A stretch of DNA of 64,000 bases from RUG11198 sp964600615 (GCA_964600615.1 CAZRJK010000001.1:1-64000); one strand, 5' to 3'. Counted from the first letter of the stretch, positions 26,695 through 36,309 are shown. Numbers and translations are program-made. Notes: generated from the letters alone by a model not told the origin.

Positions 26695-27118
26695 TCTTAC
26701 TAATAAAGTATTAAGTATTAAAGATTATCAAGAAGAACCATTACTAAATATCACTATCCCAAAAATAAGACTAAATAAAAATATCTACCCAATAAATAGT
26801 AAACTAAATAATGTAGAAATAAATATAGAACTATTAAAAGAATCAAATCTCGATAATAACACTATTATTTTAGCATCACATTCAGGAAGCAATAATAATA
26901 CTTATTTTAACAATTTAATTTATTTATCACTATATGATTTAATATATATAACTAGTAAAAATAATAAATATATCTATCAAATAAATAAAATATATTATAT
27001 AAAGAAAACAGGTTATCTAGATATTGAAAAAGATATAAATAATAAACTAATACTAATAACTTGTGATAAATATAATAATCAAAGACAATTAATTATAGAA
27101 GCTCAATTATTAAGTTAA
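26630..27118 (+). CDS. Sortase with no canonical start codon
   Basis: A frame open from 26624 to the TAA at 27116-27118 encodes an N-terminal membrane anchor (KKLINIIIILLIII) and a sortase core with all three catalytic residues: His in LASHSG (codon 26879-26881), Cys in LITCDK (27062-27064) and Arg in NQRQL (27083-27085). There is no ATG, GTG or TTG in the whole frame. I place the start at ATA 26630, nine bases after AGGAG (26616-26620). It lies inside the 3' end of the adhesin gene, in another frame. The deduced length of about 162 residues is short for a sortase. A sequencing error that changed ATG to ATA is possible. Confidence 0.75.
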   Translation: MKKLINIIIILLIIIHPLKQNNLTNKVLSIKDYQEEPLLNITIPKIRLNKNIYPINSKLNNVEINIELLKESNLDNNTIILASHSGSNNNTYFNNLIYLSLYDLIYITSKNNKYIYQINKIYYIKKTGYLDIEKDINNKLILITCDKYNNQRQLIIEAQLLS

Positions 27119-27144
27119 AAAATTGTAAAATACTATTATTTTAA

Positions 27145-27173
27145 TAGACTACAAAATAATTAATTGCTATAAT
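27145..27173 (+). promoter_or_regulatory. Promoter of pta
   Basis: TAGACT (27145-27150), a 17-base spacer and extended -10 TGCTATAAT (TATAAT 27168-27173). Confidence 0.6.
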
Positions 27174-27192
27174 AAAATTGGAAGTGATAAGT

Positions 27193-28188
27193 ATGGAAAA
27201 TATCTTTGAAAAATTTAAAGAAAAAGCTAAACAAAATAAAAAAACTATTATTTTACCTGAAACAATGGATAAAAGAGTTCTAAAAGCAACAGAAATAATT
27301 CTAAAAGAAGATATAGCTAATATAATTTTAATAGGAAGTAAAGAAGAAATAATAAAAAACAGTGAACATTTAAATATAGAAAAAGCTAAAATAATAGAAC
27401 CACAAAATAATGCATTAACCGAAAAATTAATAGAAAAATTATATCAATTAAGAAAAGAAAAAGGTTTAACTAAAGAAGAAGCTAAAGAATTATTACTAAA
27501 CGATTATATGTATTATGCATGCATGTTAGTAAAAGAAGGCTATGCTGATGGTATAGTATCAGGTGCTTGTCATTCCACATCAAATACATTAAGACCAGCA
27601 TTACAAATAATAAAAACTGAACCAAATACTGAATTTGTATCTTCGTTTACCTTAATAGATGTTCCAAATTGCAATTATGGCTATAATGGACTATTTATGT
27701 TTGCTGATTGTGGATTAGAACAAAACCCTGATTCTAACAAACTAGCTATTATAGCAGGAACTACAGCTAAATCGTTTAAGAGTTTAATAAACGAAGAACC
27801 AATAGTAGCAATGCTATCACATTCTACTAAAGGGAGTGCTAAACACGACGATATTGATAAAGTAGTAAATGCTACCAAAATAGCCAAAGAAAAATATCCA
27901 TATCAAATAGATGGTGAATTACAATTAGATGCAGCTATAATTCCAGAAGTAGCTCAAATAAAAGCCCCTGATTCAAAAGTAGCTGGTAAAGCTAATGTAT
28001 TAATATTCCCAGATTTAGATGCCGGAAATATTGGCTACAAACTAGTAGAAAGATTAGCTAAAGCCAAAGCTTATGGACCAATTACTCAAGGTATGGCTAA
28101 ACCAGTAAATGATTTATCAAGAGGTTGTAGTGTAGAAGACATAGTTGGAGTAGTAACTATTACAGCTATTCAAGATACAATTAAGTAA
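27193..28188 (+). CDS. pta: Phosphate acetyltransferase
   Basis: A 331-residue Pta of the short, single-domain type found in Bacillota. It interconverts acetyl-CoA and acetyl phosphate. Typical segments are TIILPETMDKRVLKA at the N-terminus, the substrate-site GACHSTSNTLRPALQ, VAMLSHSTKGSAKH and FPDLDAGNIGYKLVERL. It provides ATP yield from acetate fermentation together with acetate kinase, which is not in this window. Start at 27193, with GGAAGTG upstream. Confidence 0.95.
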   Translation: MENIFEKFKEKAKQNKKTIILPETMDKRVLKATEIILKEDIANIILIGSKEEIIKNSEHLNIEKAKIIEPQNNALTEKLIEKLYQLRKEKGLTKEEAKELLLNDYMYYACMLVKEGYADGIVSGACHSTSNTLRPALQIIKTEPNTEFVSSFTLIDVPNCNYGYNGLFMFADCGLEQNPDSNKLAIIAGTTAKSFKSLINEEPIVAMLSHSTKGSAKHDDIDKVVNATKIAKEKYPYQIDGELQLDAAIIPEVAQIKAPDSKVAGKANVLIFPDLDAGNIGYKLVERLAKAKAYGPITQGMAKPVNDLSRGCSVEDIVGVVTITAIQDTIK

Positions 28189-28198
28189 GGAGATAATT

Positions 28199-29170
28199 AT
28201 GAAAAAAATATTAGTCCTATTTGGTGGACATTCCTTTGAACATGATGTATCAGTTAGATCATGTAAAACTATTATGGATAACATAGATAAAGAAAAATAT
28301 GATGTCTCTTTATGTGGAATAAGTAGAGATGGTGAATTCTATTCCTATTTAGATGATATATCTAAATTAGATAAAAACTGGATTAATAAAAAAGTAAATA
28401 AAATAGAAAATATTATTATGTATCTTAAAACATTTGATAAAGTATTTCCCATAATTCATGGCATGGATGGAGAAGATGGTAAAATTCAAGGATTATTAGA
28501 TATTATAGAAGTTCCCTATGTAGGACCTAATAATGAAGGAAATATATTAGGATATGATAAAGCTATTACAAAAATAATTTGTGAAAAAAATAATATCCCG
28601 CAGTTGCCATATATTGTTTTATATAAAGATAATGAAATTAATAATATTTCTATACCATTTCCAGTTATTATAAAACCATCTCGCTGTGGCTCATCTATAG
28701 GTATTAATGTAGCTAATAATATAAACGAATTAAACAAATATATTAAAGAAGCCTATAAATATGATAATAAAATAATTATAGAAAAATATATTCATAAGCG
28801 TCGTGAACTAGAATGTGCTGTTCTAGGTAAAAAGGAAATAATTACCTCCTCAATTGGTGAAATAATCCTAGCTAATGGATTCTATGATTATGATTCCAAA
28901 TATATAAATGATACTAAAGTAGGAATACCTGCTAATATTAATAGCACACTATCAAAAGAAATAAAAGAACTAGCAAAAAAAATCTTTACCATTTTAGACC
29001 TAAAAGATTTATCAAGGATAGATTTTCTATACGATATGGATAATAATAAATTGTACTTTAACGAAGTAAATACTCTTCCAGGATTTACCAGTATTAGTAT
29101 GTATCCGCTATTATTTGAATATGATGGTATAAGTACCAAAGAATTAATAACTAAATTAATTGAAAAATAA
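28199..29170 (+). CDS. ddl: D-alanine--D-alanine ligase
   Basis: A 323-residue ATP-grasp ligase that joins two D-Ala for the peptidoglycan stem. LFGGHSFEHDVSVRS is the N-terminal substrate loop. PFPVIIKPSRCGSSIGI carries the ATP-binding Lys, and FNEVNTLPGFTSISMYP the metal-binding and D-Ala sites. AAGGAG precedes the ATG, ten bases after the pta stop. Its product feeds MurF, encoded at 49192. Confidence 0.95.
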   Translation: MKKILVLFGGHSFEHDVSVRSCKTIMDNIDKEKYDVSLCGISRDGEFYSYLDDISKLDKNWINKKVNKIENIIMYLKTFDKVFPIIHGMDGEDGKIQGLLDIIEVPYVGPNNEGNILGYDKAITKIICEKNNIPQLPYIVLYKDNEINNISIPFPVIIKPSRCGSSIGINVANNINELNKYIKEAYKYDNKIIIEKYIHKRRELECAVLGKKEIITSSIGEIILANGFYDYDSKYINDTKVGIPANINSTLSKEIKELAKKIFTILDLKDLSRIDFLYDMDNNKLYFNEVNTLPGFTSISMYPLLFEYDGISTKELITKLIEK

Positions 29171-29201
29171 AGCAAAAGAATAAAATCTCTTTTGCTTTTT
29201 C
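29171..29201 (+). terminator. Terminator after ddl
   Basis: AGCAAAAGA (29171-29179) pairs with TCTTTTGCT (29188-29196), followed by T residues. Confidence 0.85.
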
Positions 29202-29212
29202 ATTTAAAATAG

Positions 29213-29241
29213 TTGAAATAAAGCCAAAAAAAAGATATAAT
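29213..29241 (+). promoter_or_regulatory. Promoter of the membrane protein gene and possibly rlmN
   Basis: TTGAAA (29213-29218) and TATAAT (29236-29241) with a 17-base spacer. Confidence 0.75.
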
Positions 29242-29263
29242 AATAAAGAAAGTAGTGATAAAA

Positions 29264-29713
29264 ATGAAAGAAAAAAAGAATAATAATAAAAAAGTAACTA
29301 GCAAAGAGAAAAAAACAAATACTAAAAAAGAACAGAAAACACAAACAAAGAATATTAAAAAAGAAGTTAAAGAAGAAAAAACAAAAAATAAGCCAAAAAA
29401 AACAATTATAATATATTTAGCACTTTTGATAGTGGACATAATAATGATTATTTATGCTGCAAGACACAATTTTGTAAATTATACATCAATGCCAGGCATG
29501 AGTAAAATATTAATAGGTAATAATAAAAAACTATTTTTTGGTAGAAACTATATAAATATAATTATAACTATTTTCTTCTCTATTTATACATTACTTTGTA
29601 ATAAATACATTTTAAAAATAAAAAATACTAAAAAACTAACAATTTCTTTAATAATATTTTACTTAATACTAAATATAGCTTTATTCTATTTATTCACTAA
29701 AAGAATATACTAA
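29264..29713 (+). CDS. Small membrane protein with Lys-rich N-terminus
   Basis: A 149-residue protein. The first 45 residues are almost all Lys, Asn, Glu and Thr and probably disordered in the cytosol. Three hydrophobic helices follow (about 48-66, 92-112, 122-145). No family recognised. The start at 29264 fits the predicted transcript start near 29248. It precedes rlmN by 12 bases. Confidence 0.55.
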   Translation: MKEKKNNNKKVTSKEKKTNTKKEQKTQTKNIKKEVKEEKTKNKPKKTIIIYLALLIVDIIMIIYAARHNFVNYTSMPGMSKILIGNNKKLFFGRNYINIIITIFFSIYTLLCNKYILKIKNTKKLTISLIIFYLILNIALFYLFTKRIY

Positions 29714-29725
29714 TAAGGTGAAACT

Positions 29726-30751
29726 ATGAAGAATATTTATAACTATACCTTAGAAGAATTACAAGATTATTTTATAAAAAATAATGATAAAAAATTTAGA
29801 GCCAATCAAATATATGAATTTTTATATAAAAAAAGAGTAAAAACATTTAAAGAAATGAACAATATAGGCCAAAAAGCAATAGAGAAATTAGAAAAAGAAT
29901 TTAGTATAGACCAAATAAAATTAATCTTAAAACAAGAAGATAAAGATGTAAAAAAATATCTATTTGAACTAGCAGATAAACAAAGAATAGAATCAGTACT
30001 AATGTTCCATGATTATGGCATAAGTATTTGTATATCCTCTCAAGTAGGATGTAATATGGGATGTAAATTTTGTGAAAGTGGCAGATTAAAAAAAGTAAGA
30101 AACTTAGAAGCTTATGAAATGGTAGAACAAATACTTTTTATTGAAGATGATATAAAAGAAAGAATATCCCATGTTGTAATAATGGGAATAGGAGAACCAT
30201 TTGATAATTACGATAATGTCATGAATTTTATCAAAATAATAACCAATCCTAAAGGAATAGAATTAGGAACAAGGCACATAACTGTTTCTACTTGTGGATT
30301 AATTCCTGGAATTGAAAAATTCTCTAACGAAACAGGTCAAGTAAATCTAGCTATAAGTTTACATGCACCAAATGATGAAATAAGAACAAAAATAATGCCT
30401 ATAGCCAAAGTATATCCATTAAATAATTTAATAAATACAATAAAAAAATACATAGAAAAAACTAATAGAAGAGTAACATTTGAATATATAATGTTAGAAG
30501 GGATTAATGATTCAATAGAAAATGCTAAAGAATTATCTAGTTTACTAAAAAATATAAATTGTTATGTAAATTTAATCCCCTATAATGAAACAGAAAATAT
30601 AGAATTTAAAAGAACTGGTCAAACCAACATAATGAAATTTTATGATGTGCTAAAAAAGAACAAAATAAATGTAACAATTAGAAAAGAATTTGGTGGTAAA
30701 GTAGATGCTGCTTGTGGCCAACTTAGAGCAAATCAGAAAGTAGGAGGGTAA
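29726..30751 (+). CDS. rlmN: 23S rRNA (adenine2503-C2)-methyltransferase
   Basis: A 341-residue radical-SAM enzyme that methylates A2503 of 23S rRNA (and A37 of some tRNAs). The cluster motif CNMGCKFC (CxxxCxxC) lies near residue 105, followed by GIGEPFDNYDNV, and the C-terminal Cys needed for the methyl relay is in AACGQLR. AAGGTG precedes the ATG. It heads the conserved Bacillota order rlmN-prpC-prkC-rsgA-rpe; prpC begins one base after its stop. Confidence 0.96.
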   Translation: MKNIYNYTLEELQDYFIKNNDKKFRANQIYEFLYKKRVKTFKEMNNIGQKAIEKLEKEFSIDQIKLILKQEDKDVKKYLFELADKQRIESVLMFHDYGISICISSQVGCNMGCKFCESGRLKKVRNLEAYEMVEQILFIEDDIKERISHVVIMGIGEPFDNYDNVMNFIKIITNPKGIELGTRHITVSTCGLIPGIEKFSNETGQVNLAISLHAPNDEIRTKIMPIAKVYPLNNLINTIKKYIEKTNRRVTFEYIMLEGINDSIENAKELSSLLKNINCYVNLIPYNETENIEFKRTGQTNIMKFYDVLKKNKINVTIRKEFGGKVDAACGQLRANQKVGG

Positions 30752-30752
30752 T

Positions 30753-31493
30753 ATGGAAACAGCTTATATAACAAATCCAGGAAAAGTAAGAGATCATAAC
30801 GAAGATAATGTTATAATTTTAAATAATGAAAATGATGAATATATCTTAGCTGTAGCAGATGGAATGGGAGGACATAGAGCTGGAGAAGTAGCTAGTGAAA
30901 TAGTTATAAACCACTTAACTGAAGAATTTTATAGACTAGAATCCATTGGCAATAAAGAAACGGCTATCGAATGGTTAAGAAATATTGTAACTGAAATGAA
31001 TAACAAAATCTTTGAATATACAAAAGAAAATCCAGATAGTAAAGGAATGGGAACAACCTTTGTTTGTGCTATAATAACCAAGGATTACTTACTATATGGA
31101 AATATTGGTGATAGTTCAGGATTTGTAATCAAAAATAAAAAAATGCATAAAGTAACTAAAGACCATACCTTAGTTAATCTATTAGTATCAACTGGAGAAT
31201 TAACTGAAGAAGAAGCAAAATACCATCCAAGAAAAAATGTTCTTATGAGAGCTTTAGGAGCTAATAATCCCATTGATATAGATATTTTTGACGTAGATAC
31301 TAACATTTCAGGAATATTCTTATGTAGCGATGGATTAACTAATATGCTAACAGTAGAACAAATAGAAAAAGTATTAAATAGCGAATTAACAATAGAAGAA
31401 ACAGTTGATAAACTAATTAAAAAAGCAAATGCCAGAGGTGGAAATGACAACATAAGTATAGCTTACCTAAAGAAGGAAAGTGGTGATAAGTAA
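30753..31493 (+). CDS. prpC: PP2C-type Ser/Thr protein phosphatase
   Basis: A 246-residue PP2C phosphatase with the metal-binding motifs VADGMGGHRAG, GMGTTFVCA, SDGLTNM and GGNDNIS. It reverses phosphorylation by the kinase PrkC encoded next to it. AGGAGGG precedes the ATG. The stop overlaps the prkC start by one base, so the pair is translationally coupled. Confidence 0.95.
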   Translation: METAYITNPGKVRDHNEDNVIILNNENDEYILAVADGMGGHRAGEVASEIVINHLTEEFYRLESIGNKETAIEWLRNIVTEMNNKIFEYTKENPDSKGMGTTFVCAIITKDYLLYGNIGDSSGFVIKNKKMHKVTKDHTLVNLLVSTGELTEEEAKYHPRKNVLMRALGANNPIDIDIFDVDTNISGIFLCSDGLTNMLTVEQIEKVLNSELTIEETVDKLIKKANARGGNDNISIAYLKKESGDK

Positions 31494-33451
31494 TGCTATC
31501 AAAGGGGCAAAAAATTAATGATCGATATGAAATCATTAAATCTATTGGCGAAGGTGGAATGGCTAATGTTTACTTAGCAAAAGATACCATTTTAGAAAGA
31601 AAAGTTGCCATTAAAGTATTAAGAGGTGACTTAGAAAATGATGAAAAATTTATTAGAAGATTCCAAAGAGAAGCAAGATCAGTATCAGATTTATCACACC
31701 CTAATATAGTAGAAGTATATGATGTAGGTGAAGAAGAAGGACAACACTATATCGTCATGGAATATATTGATGGTAGAACCCTAAAACAATTAATTCAAAA
31801 AAGAGGTGCTCTAACTGTACCAGAAGTAATTGATATTATGACTCAACTAACTGATGGACTAGCTACTGCTCATGAAGCTTATATAATTCATAGAGATATC
31901 AAAGCCCAAAATATCATGATTTTAGATAATGGACTAATCAAAATAACTGATTTTGGCATTGCTATGACCCTGAACGCAACCCAACTAACACAAACAAATT
32001 CTGTAATGGGCTCAGTTCACTATTTACCACCAGAACAAGCTGGTGGCCAAACAGCAACTACTAAAAGTGATATCTATTCCTCAGGTATATTAATGTATGA
32101 ATTATTAACAGGAACTCTTCCCTTTAAAGGAGATAATGCCGTAGAAATAGCTTTAAAACAAATGAAAGAGAAATTACCAAGTATTAGAAAACAAAACCCA
32201 TTAATTCCTCAAAGTATTGAAAACATAGTTTTAAAGGCAACCGCAAAAAATCCTAAAAATAGATATGATAATATAAAAGATATGCACGATGACTTAGTAC
32301 ACGCTTTAGATGAAGATAGAATTGATGAAGCAAAATATAGTTATAAATATCCAGAAAGTGATATGGATGATAGTAAAGCAATTCCTATAAAAGATACAAC
32401 AATAGAAGTACCTAAAGCAAAAGATATCGATTTACCAGAAAAAGAAGAAGACTCAGAAGAGGATTTATTTATAGATAGTCCAAACAACAAAAAAAGAAAT
32501 ATAATTATTTTAATTGTCTTAGTATTATTTCTTGCTTTGTTCGCTATAATAGCCATTATTAACCATAAAAATAATTCTTCAATTGCAACTGTACCAAATG
32601 TAGAAAATATAAAAACGAGTGCTGCTCAAAAAAAATTAAAAGAAAAAGGATTCAAATATGAAGTTGAAAGTGAAGAAAGTGATGAAGTAGAAGAAGGATA
32701 TGTAATCAAAACAAATCCTAAAGCAGGATCATCAAAGAAAAAAGGAAGTATTATAAAAATAATAGAGTCATCAGGACCTGTAAAATCAGACTTAGAAGAT
32801 TATACAGGTGAAAACTTTGATGACATCGAAGCAAAATTAACTAAATTAGGTGTAAAAGTAAAAAGAGAAAAGAAAGAAGTAGAAAAACCAAGTGAATATG
32901 TAGGGAAAATCAATACTATAATTGATCAAACACCAAAATATGAAGAAGGAGAAGAACAAAAATTATCTAGTGATGATATATTAGTTCTTTATACTCCTGA
33001 TATTTTAGAAGAATATCCAGATATGGTAGAAGAAGAATGGACCGTAGAAAAAGTAGAACAATTTGCTAAAGATTATGGATTAAATCTAACAGTAAAAGAT
33101 TCTAAAGGAAAAACTATCCAAGATTACAGTCAATACTTAAACAAACCAGTAAAAAGCCAAAACAGAAAAGGAAAAATCTCAACTGGTGTATCCTTCTCTG
33201 TATCAATTGAAGCAGACACTACTACCTATAATTTAATTGTAAATTATATAGAAAAAGGTACAAGCAAATCAATAAAAGATGAATATAGAGAAAATCACAA
33301 AAATGGTGAAAAAGGCACTTATACTTGTCCTGGAATAACAGGTTACAGTATTGATGAAAGTGAAAAAAGTAAAACATATACAATAAGTGATAAAGATGTG
33401 CCAATAAAATGTGAATATACTAAGGTTGAAGAAGAAAACTCTGACGGCTAA
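31493..33451 (+). CDS. prkC: PASTA-domain Ser/Thr protein kinase PrkC
   Basis: A 652-residue membrane kinase. The cytosolic Hanks-type kinase has the glycine loop GEGGMANVYLAKD, VAIKV, HRDIKAQNI, DFGIA and APE-like PPEQAGG. One membrane helix lies at about 336-358. Outside are PASTA repeats that bind peptidoglycan fragments (first VPNVENIKTSAAQKKLKEKG). The last 65 residues (YNLIVNYIEKGTSKSI to VPIKCEYTK) look like a MucBP-type beta domain rather than PASTA, an unusual tail. It regulates wall synthesis and growth state. Confidence 0.94.
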   Translation: MLSKGQKINDRYEIIKSIGEGGMANVYLAKDTILERKVAIKVLRGDLENDEKFIRRFQREARSVSDLSHPNIVEVYDVGEEEGQHYIVMEYIDGRTLKQLIQKRGALTVPEVIDIMTQLTDGLATAHEAYIIHRDIKAQNIMILDNGLIKITDFGIAMTLNATQLTQTNSVMGSVHYLPPEQAGGQTATTKSDIYSSGILMYELLTGTLPFKGDNAVEIALKQMKEKLPSIRKQNPLIPQSIENIVLKATAKNPKNRYDNIKDMHDDLVHALDEDRIDEAKYSYKYPESDMDDSKAIPIKDTTIEVPKAKDIDLPEKEEDSEEDLFIDSPNNKKRNIIILIVLVLFLALFAIIAIINHKNNSSIATVPNVENIKTSAAQKKLKEKGFKYEVESEESDEVEEGYVIKTNPKAGSSKKKGSIIKIIESSGPVKSDLEDYTGENFDDIEAKLTKLGVKVKREKKEVEKPSEYVGKINTIIDQTPKYEEGEEQKLSSDDILVLYTPDILEEYPDMVEEEWTVEKVEQFAKDYGLNLTVKDSKGKTIQDYSQYLNKPVKSQNRKGKISTGVSFSVSIEADTTTYNLIVNYIEKGTSKSIKDEYRENHKNGEKGTYTCPGITGYSIDESEKSKTYTISDKDVPIKCEYTKVEEENSDG

Positions 33452-33466
33452 TATTTAGGGGGAATA

Positions 33467-34312
33467 ATGGAAGGATTAATAATTAAAAATATAAGTAATG
33501 ACTATATAGTTAAAGCAAATGATAAAGAATATATCTGTAAACCAAGAGGAAGGTTTAGATTAGAAAAAACAACTCCCCTTGTAGGAGACAAAGTAACATT
33601 TGATGAAAATAATAACTATATCTTAAATATTAATAAAAGAAAAAACTATCTAATAAGACCAAATGTTGCTAATATAGATATAGCGCTAATAGTAACAAGT
33701 GTTAAAAATCCTAATCTAGATACTAATCTTCTGGATAAACTATTAACAATTATTAGTTATAACAACATAGAACCAATAATTTGCTTTACCAAATTAGATT
33801 TATTAACTAATGAAGAAAGAAATATTATTAATAAATACATAGATTATTATAAAAAAATAGGCTATAAAGTTCTAACTAATGAGAAGAAAGATAATTTTAA
33901 TAATATCTTTAAAAATAAAATAGTAGTCTTAACTGGTCAATCAGGAGCAGGAAAAAGTAGCCTATTAAATAAATTAGATAGCAATCTAAATCTTAAAACA
34001 GATGATATATCTTATGCCTTAAATAGAGGAAAACATACCACTAGACATACAGAATTATATGAAATAATGGACGGTTATATTGTAGATACTCCAGGATTCT
34101 CTGAATTAGATTTTCATAACATGACTAAAACAGATATAATGCATAATATGAAAGATATATTTGATAATTCTCATAATTGCAAATATAAAGATTGTATGCA
34201 TCTAAAAGAAGACAATTGCTATGTAAAAGAACAAGTAGAAAAAGGAAATATCTTAGAATCAAGATATAATAACTATAAAAAATTTATTGAAAGTATAAAA
34301 GATATAAGATAA
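33467..34312 (+). CDS. rsgA: Ribosome small-subunit GTPase RsgA
   Basis: A 281-residue circularly permuted GTPase that helps mature the 30S subunit. It has an N-terminal OB fold (EYICKPRGRFR), the G4 motif TKLD, G1 GQSGAGKSSLLN, G3 DTPGFSEL, and a C-terminal zinc site with CKYKDCMHLKEDNC. AGGGGG precedes the ATG. It follows prkC by 15 bases in the usual Bacillota order. Confidence 0.95.
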   Translation: MEGLIIKNISNDYIVKANDKEYICKPRGRFRLEKTTPLVGDKVTFDENNNYILNINKRKNYLIRPNVANIDIALIVTSVKNPNLDTNLLDKLLTIISYNNIEPIICFTKLDLLTNEERNIINKYIDYYKKIGYKVLTNEKKDNFNNIFKNKIVVLTGQSGAGKSSLLNKLDSNLNLKTDDISYALNRGKHTTRHTELYEIMDGYIVDTPGFSELDFHNMTKTDIMHNMKDIFDNSHNCKYKDCMHLKEDNCYVKEQVEKGNILESRYNNYKKFIESIKDIR

Positions 34313-34342
34313 CTTATATCTTTTACCAATAGGAGTGATAAT

Positions 34343-35266
34343 ATGCAAATATCAACTTCAATACTAAACTCTAATAATAGAGAAGATTCCATAAAAAAAC
34401 TAAATTATACTAAAACAAAATATATTCATATTGATGTAATGGATGGAAAATTTGTTGAAGATAAGCAATTTACCATAGATGAAATAAAAAAACTAAATAA
34501 TATATCCATGAAAAAATTAGATATCCACTTAATGGTGGAAAACCCAATTGAGTATATCCAAAAACTAGATAATTTAAACATACAATATATAACTTTCCAC
34601 ATAGAAGTGGAAAAAGATATAAACAAAACTATAGATAAAATAAAAGAACTAGGATATAAAGTTGGTATTTCCATAAAACCTAATACTGATATTAATAAAT
34701 TAACTCCTTACTTAGATAAAATAGATCTAATTCTAATAATGAGTGTCGAACCAGGTAAAGGTGGCCAAACATTCCTACCAAATACTCCAAATAGAATTAA
34801 AAAAATAAAAGAATTAATAACAAATAAAAACATCTTGCTAGAAGTAGATGGCGGCATAAATAATGAAACAATAAGTAAAATAGGAGAAGCTAATATCGCC
34901 GTAGTAGGTTCTTATATAACTAAAAGTACTGATTACGTTTACAAAATAAATAACCTAAGTCGAGGAAAAATAAGCATACCTTTTTTAGTTATAACAATAA
35001 TAATAAGTTTATTAGCCATTAAACACATATTAACACCAATTGATTATGACAAATGTGATTATTTCTGTAGAGAGAGCAATATTAAAACATTTTATGTTGT
35101 TTCATTATCATGGATATCAACTATATTCTGTATGGTATATGTAGATCGTTTAACAAATCAGATAAAGAAAAGTAAATCACAAAAAAGAATTATTATAATT
35201 GGATTAACATTCAGTTTATTACCATGGCTAGTACTATTCTTACAAATAATAATCTCTCTCACTTAA
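34343..35266 (+). CDS. rpe: Ribulose-phosphate 3-epimerase fused to a membrane domain
   Basis: Residues 1-205 are a complete Rpe TIM barrel: substrate and metal residues in YIHIDVMDG (29-35), DIHLMVENP (60-68), MSVEPGKGGQTF (133-144) and VDGG (168-171). It interconverts ribulose-5-phosphate and xylulose-5-phosphate. Residues 210-307 are an extra domain with about three membrane helices (212-229, 249-267, 282-304) and a Cys pair (KCDYFC). Rpe normally ends near residue 220 and is soluble. The frame is continuous and no second ribosome-binding site plus start is apparent at the junction. A frameshift or merged neighbour cannot be excluded without reads. Confidence 0.88.
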   Translation: MQISTSILNSNNREDSIKKLNYTKTKYIHIDVMDGKFVEDKQFTIDEIKKLNNISMKKLDIHLMVENPIEYIQKLDNLNIQYITFHIEVEKDINKTIDKIKELGYKVGISIKPNTDINKLTPYLDKIDLILIMSVEPGKGGQTFLPNTPNRIKKIKELITNKNILLEVDGGINNETISKIGEANIAVVGSYITKSTDYVYKINNLSRGKISIPFLVITIIISLLAIKHILTPIDYDKCDYFCRESNIKTFYVVSLSWISTIFCMVYVDRLTNQIKKSKSQKRIIIIGLTFSLLPWLVLFLQIIISLT

Positions 35267-35269
35267 AAA

Positions 35270-35298
35270 ATAAAAACTTCCAAATAGGAAGTTTTTTA
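35270..35298. terminator. Bidirectional terminator, rpe and tsaC
   Basis: A 10-bp stem AAAAACTTCC (35272-35281) pairs with GGAAGTTTTT (35287-35296) and has T runs on both strands. Confidence 0.8.
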
Positions 35299-36309
35299 TA
35301 TTTCTATGTAATTATAAGAACATGCTCTAATTAATCTATTCATAATAGCAAGACCTAGTCCATTAGCTTTAACACCTTCAATTATAATTAATTCCTTATC
35401 ATATTTATCAACACTTCTTAATATTCTAAATATATTATGAGAAATATCCTCTAAAGTTTCTCCGTATTCAATAGCATTCTTAAACAAATCAACATTCTTA
35501 CTATTAGAAATAACTAAAGTATTATCAGTCTCTAACTCCTTAATTTTATTAATTAACTTATCTTTATCATCACTATAAACTAATATACAATTAGTCTTAG
35601 GAGCATAATGCCTATACTTCATACCAGGAGACAAAACAATTTCATTATTAACGTTTCCTAAAATATGTGAATCAATTATTACTTTTCCATATTTAGACAA
35701 ATCATCATAAGTAATCTTGCCAGGTCTTAATATATGTATTTCATTATTAATAACCCTTATAACAGTAGATTCCACCCCAATATTAGTGTCTCCTCCATTT
35801 ATTACGTAAGAAACTTTTTCACCCAATTCCTCATATATATCACTAATATTTGTACCACTAGGCCTACCAGATATATTAGCACTAGGAGCAGCTATTGGCC
35901 TATCAGATAATTCTATTAAATCATGAGCAATATCATTTATAGGCATTCTAACTCCCACAGTATCTAAATTAGCACTAACGATATCAGGAACAATCTTTTT
36001 CTTCCTTAAAATAATAGTTAATGGACCAGGAAAAAAATTATCTATTAAATCTTTCTCTATTTTAGAATCAATATAAGCAATTCTCCTAATCATATCAATA
36101 CTAGAAACATGCATTATTAATGGATTATCACTAGCTCTACCCTTAGCAACAAAAATATTCCTAACAGCTTCTTCATTAAGTCCATCAGCTCCAATACCAT
36201 AAACAGTTTCTGTAGGAAATATAACTAATTTACCATCATTTATATATTTACTAGCCTCCTTTAATAATCCTTTGCTATAATTCTCTCTCAAATCAATATA
36301 TTTAGACAT
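35296..36309 (-). CDS. tsaC: Threonylcarbamoyl-AMP synthase, Sua5 type
   Basis: A 337-residue two-domain Sua5/YwlC. It makes threonylcarbamoyl-AMP from Thr, bicarbonate and ATP for the t6A37 modification of tRNA. The N-terminal YrdC domain has GKLVIFPTETVYGIGADG, KGRASDNPLIMHV and RPIAAPSANISGRPSGT. The C-terminal Sua5 domain begins at SPGMKYRHYAPK. Start at 36309 with AAGGTG upstream. It is followed on the same strand by nothing and preceded by rpmB. Confidence 0.95.
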   Translation of the reverse strand: MSKYIDLRENYSKGLLKEASKYINDGKLVIFPTETVYGIGADGLNEEAVRNIFVAKGRASDNPLIMHVSSIDMIRRIAYIDSKIEKDLIDNFFPGPLTIILRKKKIVPDIVSANLDTVGVRMPINDIAHDLIELSDRPIAAPSANISGRPSGTNISDIYEELGEKVSYVINGGDTNIGVESTVIRVINNEIHILRPGKITYDDLSKYGKVIIDSHILGNVNNEIVLSPGMKYRHYAPKTNCILVYSDDKDKLINKIKELETDNTLVISNSKNVDLFKNAIEYGETLEDISHNIFRILRSVDKYDKELIIIEGVKANGLGLAIMNRLIRACSYNYIEI

